From NCBI GenBank assembly GCA_030760725.1, contig JASWHV010000002.1:60629900-60693899 (forward strand): 64,000 bases of DNA, read 5' to 3'. The position numbers were made by a program, and so were the translations under genes. The notes beneath the pieces were generated by a model that was not told the DNA's origin, did not search any database, and saw nothing but the letters and a program-made list of their open reading frames with translations. Below, one piece after another: positions 11,457-22,328 of the stretch (positions are counted from its first letter, which is position 1; each line of letters begins with the position of its first letter). The stretch comes from Neostapfia colusana. Taxonomy: Eukaryota; Streptophyta; Magnoliopsida; Poales; Poaceae.

Positions 11457-11746
11457 ACTTTGAATATTTCTAACTCATAACAGCAGGTTGCATGTTCCTG
11501 ACATTCGGTTTAGTATGTACAGCAAATTGCATGAGAGTTATAAGATCTAGCTTGCATGCTTTCCTTTCTATGTTGTTTAGCTAGTCTATAACAAAAATCT
11601 ATGACATGACCATCTCTACCACGATAGGTACAATGAAATTTAACTTTGTGTTCATGTCTAGATGAGCATGCAGTATGCTTATTTGAAACCGAATGTGACA
11701 ACACTCCTGCAGATTTAAAAACCACTTGTTTTTGTTTAGGAACTGT

Positions 11747-13504
11747 TTAAATCAAACCACTTCCTAATGATTTTACAGGTTTAGGTGGATGTTCCTTAGC
11801 ATGAGCATGTGAATCAAAACCTAAACCAGTTTTATCATTGCAAGACTTGGAAGAATTCAGCAGCAAGTTTAGGTTCTTATTCCCATTACAAAACCAATCT
11901 AATGTCCTATGCATGTTATCAAGTTTATTTGATAGATCAAGGCAATTTTCACATGAAGTTTTTCCTTTTAATTTGCAATTAGAACAATATTTAACTTCAT
12001 GAGAACGTAAAGCATTGTTCAATATAGAACTTTCTTTCATAGCATCTTGTAGTTTCTTATCAAGATCATCGCAAGTAGAACAATGCAAATCAATTGTAGA
12101 ACAACAAGCATCTTTCAAGTTTTTATCATTAAGTGCAGCAAGCTTTTTGTTCTTGTTCAAGTTCAAGTTTATCAAGTGTGGAGGTGTGTGCACTTCTTAG
12201 AGAGGACAATTGTTTATATATTAAATCACATGAGGAACAAGAATCATCACTAGGAATCAAGGATTTTAAACGATTAATTTCAGATTCTAGTGACTCAATT
12301 TTAAGAGCATTGTCCCTAAGATTTTTGTCCTTTTTCTTAACAATAATAGTGGCACAAGAAATAGCATCACACATTTCTTCGCAAGTAGGACATACCTCTT
12401 CATTGTCACTGTTGTGTTCTGCATCCTCCATACTTGATTTTGATTTGCCCGCCATGAAGCACAAGTTTGCCAGATCATCTTCATCACTTCCAATGTCTAC
12501 ATCACTCGAGCCAAGTTCTTGAAGTGCGGTGATGAAACTGTTTATCAGTTTGCGTCCTATAAAATCCTTCTTTTTCTTGTTGGTGTTGCCAAAAGAGGAC
12601 TTGACTTTATTCTGCTTTTCATCACGGTTAGAAGGACCTGAAAGGTTAGGGCAATCTGTACGAAAGTGTCCTGTCTTATCACATTCAAAGCATCGTTGAG
12701 GTCTAGAGCTTCCTCTCCTTCTAGTTCTCACATTTTGCAATGCTTTTGAGAACCTAGTAGAAAGGAGTAGTAGCTCCTCCTCTGGAAACTCGTCAATCTG
12801 TTCCAGGGTTAGTGAAGATAGCAAAGCAAGTGTATTGCTAGATGATTGGCTGGAGCTAGGTATATCACGTTGTGAGACAAATGCAATAGTCTTATTTGGG
12901 TTCTTACGTGATATAATATCAATTTCATGAGTTTTTAGCTTAGAATAAAGCACATCTAATGTAAGAGTACTCATGATAGTGGATTCACGTATGGATGTTA
13001 CTTTCATCTCCCAAATTGACATGTCTAATGCACTTAGTAATTGCCTAGCATTTTCAGCATCTAAAAAATTAACATTGACGCTACGGAAGTTGCTGAGAAT
13101 TTTATTAAAGCGAGCAAAGAGGTCATCAATGGACTCACCGGGTTGCATCTCAAAGTGCATGTATTCTTTCTTGAACATATCCTATCTTACCTCCTTGATC
13201 GTGTTGGATCCGTCGTGGTAGTCACAAAGTGCTCTCCACACATCGTACGCCGATCAGAGGTGTGCAACACGGTCAAAGTCGCTCTGAGTTAGTCCTTGTA
13301 TGATCAAGTTCCGAGCCTTGTTGTTGTTGTAGACATCTCTCATGTTTGTAGCCATGACTTGATCGTTTGAAGGCACATCTAACACTTGTACACATTTTCC
13401 CATATTGCAAAGCCTTGCGCCTGGATGAAAGCTTACATGCGTGCCTTCCAAACCTGAAAATCAATACCACTAAACACACAAGGTTTGGTGGAGTATTTCT
13501 CCAT
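11747..13504 (-). pseudogene. COP gag with zinc knuckle and Cys-rich coiled-coil tail
   Basis: The ATG at 13504-13502, 47 bp after the primer-binding site, opens MEKYSTKPCVFSGIDFQVW, a typical copia gag start; stops and a shift break the frame between 13435 and 13180. The 349-codon frame 13178-12129 carries FKKEYMHFEMQPGESIDDLF and the zinc knuckle CFECDKTGHFRTDC (residues 163-176, CX2CX4HX4C). An acidic stretch and a long predicted coiled coil follow. A second frame (12193-11747) continues it after a shift in a Lys/Glu/Gln run. Several CxxC modules (CPTCEEMC, CSSCDLIY, CSTCDDLD, CENCLDLS) are spaced through the coil. Gag forms the particle shell and binds RNA. Confidence 0.85.
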
Positions 13505-13550
13505 GATGATTAGTCAAAACACGTGCAAATCACAATGATTATAGCAACCT

Positions 13551-13563
13551 GGCTCTGATACCA
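13551..13563 (-). other. COP primer-binding site (tRNA-iMet)
   Basis: The minus strand reads TGGTATCAGAGCC two bases after the 5' LTR end. This is the standard plant complement to the initiator tRNA-Met 3' end. Confidence 0.93.
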
Positions 13564-13565
13564 AT

Positions 13566-15174
13566 TGTAGGATCGAAGTACACATGTAAAGCTACCAGAG
13601 GGGGGTGAATGGTAGATAAAAACTTTTCAGCGGAAGCAACAAAACACCCCTCAGCAGAAAACTGATCTGTTAAAGAGACCATGTGTGCGACTAATATAAA
13701 CATGTTCAACTGTTACAAAACAAGTATAGATTGTAGAGAATCAAGTCACAAAGACGTCACAATAAGAATCATGAAAATCCGTTGAGAGAAACTCAAGTTA
13801 CGATCGAAAGACCGAACAAAGGTCAATCTGTCCTACGCGAGAAAAACAGTTCTGGAATACTACAAACAAAACTCGTGTAGATCAGAAACCACAAATTCAA
13901 TGACCGTGAAATTTTCACAGATGATAGATAATCATGTTTTTAAGACAACCCAAAAATAATCACATCAATTGTATCTGTAAAACTTGAGTTATGATAAAAC
14001 CACTGAAGCAAGGTAGTGCTGAACAGAAACTCGACGAGAAAAACTTGTCTGAAACAAGTCGGACGAACAAGGCACAAAAGTTCCTTTAGAATATGAATAT
14101 TATTTATCAAAACACAAGAGGAACAGACCCAAAGTCGTGCACCACGAGCTCTGGCCTCCCTTGCTTATATAACCAGCCCGAAGGCCGACTCAACTCAAAC
14201 TAGGACTCCTACTCCTACTTGGATTCAAACTGTAACTTTCCAATACTGCTCAAGACTCTTCTACACGCAGATAGAAGCAATCTTAAGACTTCCAAACACC
14301 TTAGTAACGTCCCAAACATTCCTAAAACAACTCAAATTCGTGACCCACACGAAATCCTATCATAACCAACTCAAAACTTTCCATATTTGAGTCAAACACG
14401 ACTCAGCCGCAGCCTGAGTCCATAACCTAGCCGGTTGGACCTTTCCGACCAATTCTTTACGTCCACATCTCTTCATCACGCCTTGAAACCATACAGCCAT
14501 GTCCATGCACTCCTTTCACACGTGCAAACATCTTCCAACGACGTCCAAGATACCTTCATATGCATTGTTCTTGATTCAAACATACTGCGCAACCTCCCGA
14601 TCAACTCAACCACAATTCCTCCCGAACTTGGTTGTTAAACCTTATCTTCTTCCTAAGACTAGTTCAACAGATCCCGTCACCAGCCATGTTTTGAACTCAA
14701 GCAACACCTGCACATGAATAAACAACCAATACTTCCGAGCACAAGTCCTCGACTTGACTCTCGTTAGTTCCAAAACTACAACATCTTACGTGAGCACCTC
14801 ACATAAGCATGTTGTAAACCATAGCAAAACGATATCAGCCATAACCACCAGAACACACCAAAAACTTAGTAAAATAATACTAAGCAAACTTTCCATAAGA
14901 GTAAAGCAAGTCCGAAACATTGCAAGCTAAAAGAAGAACCATTGCAATCAAGCTCCGAACCTTACCAAAGCTAACCGGAGCTTACCAAAGCTAGTCGGAC
15001 CCAGCGCCGGAGCTTACTAAAGCTTAGTCGGACCTAGCACGGAACCTACCAAAGCTAGTCGTACCTAGCACCGGAGCTAGCAAAAACAAGTCGGACCTAG
15101 TTAAAAACATATTTTGATTGTATTCAAAACTTTTATCATCAAAGCCAATGTATTTAGCACACATAGGTCTCACA
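13566..15174 (-). repeat. COP 5' LTR (right copy, 1609 bp)
   Basis: Direct repeat of 5391-7010. It drives leftward transcription. The minisatellite-like segment recurs at 14958-15100. Differences from the other LTR are common in the first few hundred bases (about one in 15-20 by eye). Confidence 0.93.
14165..14171 (-). promoter_or_regulatory. TATA box of COP
   Basis: The minus strand reads GGTTATATAAGCAAGGG in the 5' LTR, about 600 bp from the LTR end. The same motif is in the 3' LTR at 5989-5995. Assigned by match to the plant TATA consensus and by position. Confidence 0.6.
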
Positions 15175-16506
15175 ACTCGCGAGTAGATTCCAACTACTCA
15201 ACTTGTACCGAAGTCCTATGAACATTAAGCACAGCCAGACTACTCGAGGACTTAAACACTACCCTCACTCTTGTAGGAATAATCTGGTTATGCACTTGGG
15301 GTTTAATCCATCCTACACCTAATGCACAAACATACCTCATGCTAAGTATACATAAAGCAAAACTTTGTAAAACTTGTTAATGCAAACCGGGTCTTGCCAT
15401 GTTGCTGCTGGTCAGATGTTAGTGCTTTGTCCAGAAGGATAAAGTCCAGCACTTCCGGGGTTTCCTCGTCTTCAGCGACTACACGTAAGCAATTAATGAT
15501 ATGTCAATTTAAATACAATGTTTGGAACTGACTATGTAAATACCATAACTCTGGCTAGCCCTCCCCTTTAGTGCTGAAATTTTTATGGTGGCTTGGTAGG
15601 ATCCTAAACAGAGACTTGACCAAGTTTCATCTGAAACAAAGTTCATTTGAGCTCTGTACAAATAGAAGTCTCTTTGGTCATTACTAGAGCTTCTAAGGAT
15701 TTCTAGGGATTTTCATGGCTCAACCCATTACTTATGGAAACTAGAGTTTGATATGGTTCTAATGGAAGTGTTTTCATGTCATTTGAAGAATCCTAGAGGA
15801 AGTCATGCCCTAAACAAGATTTGAGAAAATCTGAAAAATCTTTCTGTACATTTTTCCATTTTCTCAGGACAGTTCATTTAATCACACCATTAGGGGGACT
15901 AAATAAACTTGGATGGATCTGAAATTTTTCCTGTGACTCAAGGACTTTCAAATGAACATCCTAGCCAAATTTCAGAATTTTCCATAAAAGAATTTTCCAG
16001 ATAAAATTCCCAACATTTTAAATTTTAGGGAATTAATTCTGGAAAAAGGATACGTTTCATAAGCTGAAACTTGTTTTGCTGGATAGTAATCAAAGAATTG
16101 AAGCCAACAAAATTTGGTTCACTAAGTTTGGAGCTTCCTAGCAAAAGTTATGGCTAGTTGAAGTTTGAACCAAATTCTAAAATTCAAAGAAATGTTTAAA
16201 CCGGCTGGTGGGTCCCAGATCTACATGTCAGCTCTACAGCCAAACCACACAGGGGTCCGCTGAATCTCCCGCATAGTCACATGAAATCCCGGTGCCACAG
16301 CAGATCTGACGCTGTTTTAACAGAGGCCGACACGTGGGGCCCGCGAGGCTTCGTCTTCCTCGCGCTCCCGTGGTTCACCGCCGCCCCCCCTCGCCGGAGA
16401 GCTCGCCGCCGGTCGTTCTACTGCCCGACCTTCGACGAAACTCGCCGCCTGTGCACATCTTCGCCCGAGGAACACATAGGTGCACTCACCGGAGCTCGAC
16501 GGGGCC
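15175..16506 (-). repeat. Inverted fragment of an older TK1-type LTR (inner piece), truncated
   Basis: The minus strand follows the TK1 and TK2 LTR order. In minus reading it has a GC-rich block, GGTTTAAACATTTC, AT-rich sequence with 'ATAACTTTTGCTAGGA'-like text, then the CTCGCGAGTAG region next to 15175. It includes the 81-nt exon-like block at 15398-15478. It stops abruptly at about 16506 inside the GC-rich block, without reaching an LTR terminus, and is joined to the CACTA subterminal array. This looks like a deletion junction. Confidence 0.7.
15398..15478 (-). other. Second copy of the 81-nt exon-like block
   Basis: On the minus strand GTGTAG precedes it and CATG|GCAAG follows. It has the same 81-nt length and phase as 3510-3590, and the peptide AEDEETPEVLDFILLDKAL continues to SDQQQH with no stop. 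It serves as an independent comparison for the TK1 block. Confidence 0.45.
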
Positions 16507-16744
16507 TTTATATACGACGGCTGGGCCCTGGCTGTCGTATATAAGAGCTTATATACGACAGCGGCTGGGCCCTGGCTGTCGTATATAATAGCTTATATAT
16601 GACAGCGGCTAGTCCCTGGCTGTCGTATATAAGAGCTTATATACGACAGCCTGGGCCCAGCCGTCGTATATAATTTAGACTTATTTACGACGGCCCTGTA
16701 TAGCGACCGTTGTATATAAACTATACAAGCCGTCGTATATAAGC
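16507..16744. repeat. CACTA left subterminal hairpin-repeat array
   Basis: There are about ten half-units of TATACGACRGC or its inverse GCYGTCGTATA, paired as short inverted repeats around GGGCCC-type centres and separated by TTATATAAGAGC-type spacers. The same motif forms the array next to the right terminus (50947-51185). In CACTA elements such subterminal repeats bind the element's DNA-binding protein (family knowledge). No CACTA terminus is found on this side. Confidence 0.85.
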
Positions 16745-16921
16745 TTTTCCATTTTAAAAAAAAACAGAAAGTGGCTAACCTGGTTCGATGGCCAGCTACA
16801 CATCCAAATCAAATAGACAACAACAAAACAGTTTGACATATAAAATCACAACAAAGTGCAATAGTACACATCCACAATCACGAAGTCTGACATCCACACA
16901 ATCAAAAATAAAATCACAAAT

Positions 16922-17242
16922 CTATTGATTACTAGCCCCTCCACTACCTCCAGGAGCGAAGCAGTCATCCTGCCGCGGCTACCTGGCGCCCTTAGCTGCG
17001 GCGATGGAGTCTGAGCCTCCGTCCCTGATCCCTGCGAAACACAGTGACATATGTACAAGTTTACAATTCTTTTCTAGGTTCATTAGGATTCTTAGCGGTT
17101 GGGGCTTCCACCTAATGTAACTTCCTTTTTGTACCTATACTCCAGGAAACTGCTCCTGTGGTGGCGACGGCTGCAGCACGAACGGAGGTGGCTGCCACAA
17201 CGGTATCTGGATTTGCTGCCCTTTGCTGTCGAGCTAGCGCCT
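16922..17242 (-). pseudogene. CAC tnpA-like gene, last exons
   Basis: The minus strand after the TK2 insertion reads into a proline-rich stretch (PPPFVLQPSPPQEQFPG). A probable intron then ends ...TTTCGCAG near 17040, and a final exon ends in a Gly/Ser-rich tail (CFAPGGSGGASNQ) with stop at 16922-16924. Proline-rich and Gly-rich ends are usual for tnpA-like CACTA proteins. The first base after the insertion is exon, because the intron acceptor CAG sits exactly at the insertion site. Exon limits are by eye. Confidence 0.6.
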
Positions 17243-20200
17243 TGTAAAGGTCCCAAAAAGTATGAATACAAAGAAACACTTATTTGCAAAAGTTGGTTTC
17301 TTATGGGAGAAATTTGGGACTTGTTAAAACTTTTCCACATGTGATGACACACATGAGGGTTTTTCTTCACACAAGTCAAATGTTTATTTGAGAACTTGGA
17401 ACCCTAGAGGGGTCTAAAACAAGGATGGGAAGTTCCCATATGTGTGAGAAAACAAAAATCAGATTTGGAACAATCTGTTCAAACAAAAATTCAAATGAGA
17501 AAAACACAATGGAATTCAAAACTGTTGTGCTAAAAATCTCATTTGCAGCAGCCAAAATAAAAATCAGATTTCATATTTGAATTTCTTGAGTCCAAATTAG
17601 GGGGTGTGCAAAGTTTCATGATTTATGGAAATAGTTTGCAACCCATTTTGCAAAATGGACTTTAAAAGACAAAGAATTCAAATGCATGTTTGAATTTGGA
17701 TGAAACTTGCCCAATTATCCAAATGCATACCAGATTTGAATTCCCACAATTGAATTCACTCAACATTCAAACTTGGGAGATATTTGGAGAGGGGATAAGC
17801 AGGACTGATCAGTGGGTCCCACATGTCATTGTGTGAACTGAAAACTTGCAAAAGATCTCAGTGTTGGGTCCCTGTTTGCCTCCTTCAGTCGGCACCCGAC
17901 ACCGACGGGCGCAGCTCCGCTTGACACCGATGCTCAGCCGGCAGCCACCTCCTGGTGGAATTTCGTCGCGCTGGAGAGCCGCCCGACCGGCCTATACCCT
18001 CTCCCGGCCTCCTGTTCGCTCTTATCACCGAGACACCACAGCTCCTTCCTCCCTCATGCGAGAAATCAACCGAGAACCGCCGCTGAGCTCTCGGTCGATC
18101 GACCACCGCCTGGCGCGTGTGCCAGCCTGCTGAGCAGCAAAACCGCACCGCAGAACACCCCACAACATCCTCGAGCCATCACTGAGCGGGTTCGCACTCT
18201 CCACACCGAGAACGGCAAGTTTCCACGGCAGCCGCCATAGAACCGAGAGCAAGTGCTCTCGTGGGCAGCTTCAACCGCGGCTTGTTACGACCGAGCTAGG
18301 CCATCCCTGGGCGACGTCCAGGCAACTCACCCCCGAAGCTCAGGATCAACCGTGGATTGTCGGCAGGGAATTTCGAGAATTTCTCCCGATTAGTGCAAAC
18401 CGACCTTCCGGTACGTTTCCGAGAAATTCCCAGTTGATTATGGTCTAGATAGCCCAAAACTTCGCACACGAGGGCTAGACGTAAGGACGCACCAGTTTGC
18501 TTTTGAAACCCCACATGAAACACACTGTGCACGACGTATTTCTAGTCTTTACGACGGCGACTATGGCGGAAAGGTTCGGGTGCACGGTGAACCCTAATTT
18601 AGAACCGTTTCTGAGATATTGTATTCCCATGTCGATGTTCCTTAGCGTCCGCCAGTGCTCTAGGGCTTGGAAACTGAAGCCTAGAAGGCTTAGGGCGTCG
18701 GGGCGACGTCGCCGGACTTCGTCCTTACCGTTGCGCCGTCGCGGGCTAGTTTGGGGGCCCTGCCAGCTTGAACAAACCCCACCAGCGTGATCCTCATGTT
18801 GAATTAGGGGCTGGCGGCAAGTTTCAGCGTTAGGGGTTGCCGGACGGCCGATCCCGGAGCTACTCCGGCGAGCCCGGCGGCGGGATCGCGCGGGAGCCGG
18901 AGGTAGAAGAAGACCTCGCCGGCCCCACGCGTCAGTCGCACGGCAACAGTGGGCCGGATACTCTGTGGCGCGGGATCAATTGTGACAGCGCGGGAAATGA
19001 CCCTGTGACCCCGAGTGGCACTCCCTCAGCAGCTGACACGTGCCCCGTGGCCCACAGTCAGGTTTAAACATTTCCCGGATTTATTCAAATTCCTGATTTT
19101 TCCCCAAACTTTAGAAGAGCATAACTTTTGCTAGGAACCTCCAAAATTAGTGATTCAAATTGGGTTAGATTCAGATTGACAAACTCTATCCAAATATGCA
19201 ACCCAATCTGTATGAAAGTCTTTATGTAATTCCGAAAAATTCTTTAAAGCTTTTCAGCAAAAGAATTTTAGAGTGAGTTTGGTTTATCCAAAAATCCTCA
19301 AATTTTGCCAGAATATTCTCTAGGGTGTTATTACTCCTGTACAAGTTTCAGCTCATTTGGAGTTGAATTGATCGGGGTAATTCAGATTGTAAGTTCATGT
19401 ATTCAAATGAATACAGAAACATTTTCAGAGAATTTCCAAAATTTGTAAATTCAGTTCTGGGAAATTCCTAGCTCCAAAAATCCTAGAAAAATTCATGTAG
19501 ACTCTATAAACTATAATTGAAATTGTGGTTCACTGAGTTTGACATGAACATGGATGTTACCTTAGAATTAATTCATCTTTGACTAAACACTTAGAGAATT
19601 ATTCTCAATAAACCATTCCATGAAATGTGCTAAATTTTGGTCCAGAGGACTTTCTTGTGACAGGGAACTCACATGAAAATTCTCAGCTCCATTAGAGCTC
19701 TGGATCACCACTGTCATGTGTGATCTCTTGAGGTGAGCAACACTTAAGTGGGAAGAAGCACTCAACACTTGATCTTAGTGTTTAAGCCCAACCCAAACCA
19801 CTAGCACCAGTGTCATTTTAAATTCTTAAACAAAGTTCCAGTTTTAAAATGGTCATTAGATCTTATGAGTAAAAGCTTTTCAATTAAATACATATGCATG
19901 ATCATATCGTGTAGCATATACGTGAAGAAGGTGAGAAGAACTTGAGGTGAAGATCAAGGAGGGAGGAAATCAAGTGATCAAGCTCCAAGTGATCATCACT
20001 AACTGATTGTAACAGTAGTCACCTGCAAAACAGGCAAGCCCCGGTTTGCATTTGAACAGTTTTATAAAGCATTTCCATTTGTAGAGATCATAGCTTTGCA
20101 TCGTTGATTGCATTACGTCTAGATGATATTGAAAACCCCACTTGCATGACCAAAAACACCTAAGAGAGAAAGGGTAGAATAGCAACTCCTCGAGGGAATT

Positions 20201-22312
20201 TGGCTACGCTAATGTTAGTAGGAAAGGTCCGGTAGAAGACGAGTAGTTGGAATCTACTCGCGAGTTTAGGGCTGGTTTACTCGGAACGGGTCCGAATTAG
20301 AAAAGATGAGGAAAGTTCACACTTAAGAAATGGAGACCGGGCAGGGGGGTTTAGATGCAGCAGGTTGCAGGCCGTGCGTGCATAGCCCTGCCTGTGTCGG
20401 TTAAGGCCCGTCCGTGCTTGGCCCTGTTGGACAAGTTTGAGTTGTGTACCGGGCACATACTGGCTATATGGGACCCAGGAAACCGATGTACCTTGGGAGA
20501 TCCATAGTGGAACTTTTCCAACTGCCTTAGGCTTTCGGCGTCAGGGTAGCAGGAGGTACCTCGCTCAAGAACATACCACAGCGGGTATGTACCTTGAGGG
20601 AGCTTGCGTACTCGGGGCAGTTGGACTGCGTCCAATGTGGAAGATCTTGGGAAAGGTGGCCGCGTACAACGTCAGTCGAGGTTGCTGCCGGCAACTCAGA
20701 GTACGGGTGTACATGTCATGTAGTCCGGGCGTGTACTGATTCGAATCACCGTCGCTCGCGGTTATATGAGCATACTTGCCCACTGCGTCTTGACGTAGTA
20801 AGAACTGAACTGGTTATTCTTTTGAACTTGATAAGGATGTGCTATAACTTGTATTGCAACCATGATTAAATTAGAGATAGGCTCATTAAAGTTTACTTTC
20901 ACTTTGTGCAAGGAGCATCGCAACAAAGCATTTCTTGTTTGATTGTGGAGTTGCGATGCTTTTCGGCTCAAGGTCTGCACAATGAGGCTTAAAATCTGAA
21001 AGTTAAGGATCAACTTTAGGCGAGTCCTTTATGCAAATCCAGCCGACCCAATTGCAACCGTCGTGCATGTAGAGTTTCTTGTTTAGGAGAGACGGGTCAG
21101 ACTTGCTGAGCCTAGGTGCTCACGTTTGCTATATAAGTGGTTTTGCAGGTTAACAGCGATGCTGAAAAGAAGGTTGTCCGGTGAGACTCGGGGACTCCCG
21201 AGTCAGGTAACACATGGAGAACCCAGCCGCTGCTGCTTGTCTTCGTGTTGCTAGCGAGAGGAGTCCGCGGGCTGGACTTCATCTTGAGTGCTTTTAGTTA
21301 TTCGACGTGAGTTGATATAGACTTCCACTGGAGTAACTTGATGTAAAGTATTTACAAAGGAAAAACTTGTAAGCTTCCGCTATTGTTTTATGTAATACAT
21401 TGTTCCTCATATGTGTGCTGTTGGGTGCCGCACAACACGGCACCATCCAATGCGGAAGATCTTGGGAAAGGTGGCCGCGTACAACGTCAGTCGAGGTTGC
21501 TGCCGGCAACTCGGAGTACGGGTGTACGTGTCGTGTAGTCCGGGCGTGTACTGATTCGAATCACCGTCGCTCGCGGTCATATGAGCATACTTGCCCACTG
21601 CGTCTTGACGTAGTAAGAACTGAACTGGTTATTCTTTTGAACTTGATAAGGATGTGCTATAACTTGTATTGCAACCATGATTGAATTAGAGATAGGCTCA
21701 TTAAAGTTTACTTTCACTTTGTGCAAGGAGCATCGCAACAAAGCGTTTCTTGTTTGATTGTGGAGTTGCGATGCTTTTCGGCTCAAGGTCTGCACAATGA
21801 GGCTTAAAATCTGAAATTTAAGGATCAACTTTAGGCGAGTCCTTTATGCAAATCCAGCCGACCCAATTGCAACCATCGTGCATGTAGAGTTTCTTGTTTA
21901 GGAGAGACGGGTCAGACTTGCTGAGCCTAGGTGCTCACGCTTGCTATATAAGTGGTTTTGCAGGTTAACAACGATGCTGAAAAGAAGGTTGTCCGGTGAG
22001 ACTCGGGGACTCCCGAGTCAGGTAACACATGGAGAACCCAGCCGCTGCTGCTTGTCTTCGTGTTGCTAGCGAGAGGAGTCCACGGGCTGGACTTCATCTT
22101 GAGTGCTTTTAGTTATTCGACGTGAGTTGATATAGACTTCTGCTGTAGTTACTTGATGTAAAGTATTTACAAAGGAAAAACTTGTAAGCTTCCGCTATTG
22201 TTTTATGTAATACATTGTTCCTCATATGTGTGCTGTTGGGTGCCGCACAACACGGCACCACCCAATGCGATTCCCGGGCGAGTGGACTGTCTCGGTTGAG
22301 CGGGTCGCGTCA
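17243..22312 (+). repeat. TK2 5' LTR (5070 bp, with an internal 815-bp duplication)
   Basis: It aligns with the 3' LTR over its whole length except for one extra 815-bp tandem copy. It holds GTGGGTCCCAC at 17812-17822, a GC-rich block (about 17880-19060) with a possible TATA (CCTATACC near 17990), then AT-rich sequence. ORFs in the GC-rich block differ between related LTRs and are not called. Confidence 0.95.
20631..22260 (+). repeat. 815-bp direct tandem duplication within the TK2 5' LTR
   Basis: Copies 20631-21445 and 21446-22260 keep a constant 815-bp offset. The joint lies in CCAATG, which is present both at the start of the unit and near the LTR end (CACCCAATGCG). The two copies differ at roughly 2 percent of positions. 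The 3' LTR has a single copy. Confidence 0.93.
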
Positions 22313-22315
22313 GCG

Positions 22316-22328
22316 TGGTATCAGAGCC
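22316..22328 (+). other. TK2 primer-binding site (tRNA-iMet)
   Basis: TGGTATCAGAGCC starts three bases after the LTR end GCGTCA. Confidence 0.95.

Larger units (their letters stand above)
5391..15174 (-). mobile_element. COP: complete Ty1/copia retrotransposon (SIRE/Maximus-like), minus strand
   Basis: Two direct LTRs (5391-7010 and 13566-15174) start TGTAGG and end CTCACA in plus reading, and the whole unit is flanked by the duplication ACTCG (5386-5390 and 15175-15179). The primer-binding site matches the tRNA-iMet 3' end and a polypurine tract is present. Gag, protease, integrase, reverse transcriptase and RNase H occur in copia order on the minus strand. Gag has a long cysteine-rich coiled-coil extension, which with the pol motifs suggests the SIRE/Maximus lineage (moderate confidence). 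Several stops and one frameshift inactivate it. By eye the LTRs differ by several percent, so it is older than TK3. Confidence 0.95.
16507..17242 (-). mobile_element. CAC: CACTA (En/Spm-type) transposon, 3' segment
   Basis: Left part of the transposon in plus coordinates, that is, its 3' end. It holds the subterminal array, about 180 bp of untranslated sequence (16745-16921) and the last exons of the tnpA-like gene. The rest continues at 45374-51202 beyond the TK2 insertion. Without TK2 the transposon would be about 6.6 kb. The terminal inverted repeat is missing here, so the element cannot transpose by itself. Confidence 0.85.

Noticed and set aside
13551..13563. Possible tRNA gene fragment
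   Set aside because: Only the 13-base primer-binding complement is present (also at 22316 and 37040), with no tRNA body.
16501..16512. GGGGCCTTTATA as a possible inverted LTR terminus (complement of TGTAAAGGCC)
   Set aside because: The neighbouring sequence belongs to the middle of the LTR and the terminal CA is TA, so the match is chance at a deletion junction.
16507..16744. CRISPR-like array
   Set aside because: The repeats are short, inverted and variably spaced, match the CACTA right end and lie in plant DNA.
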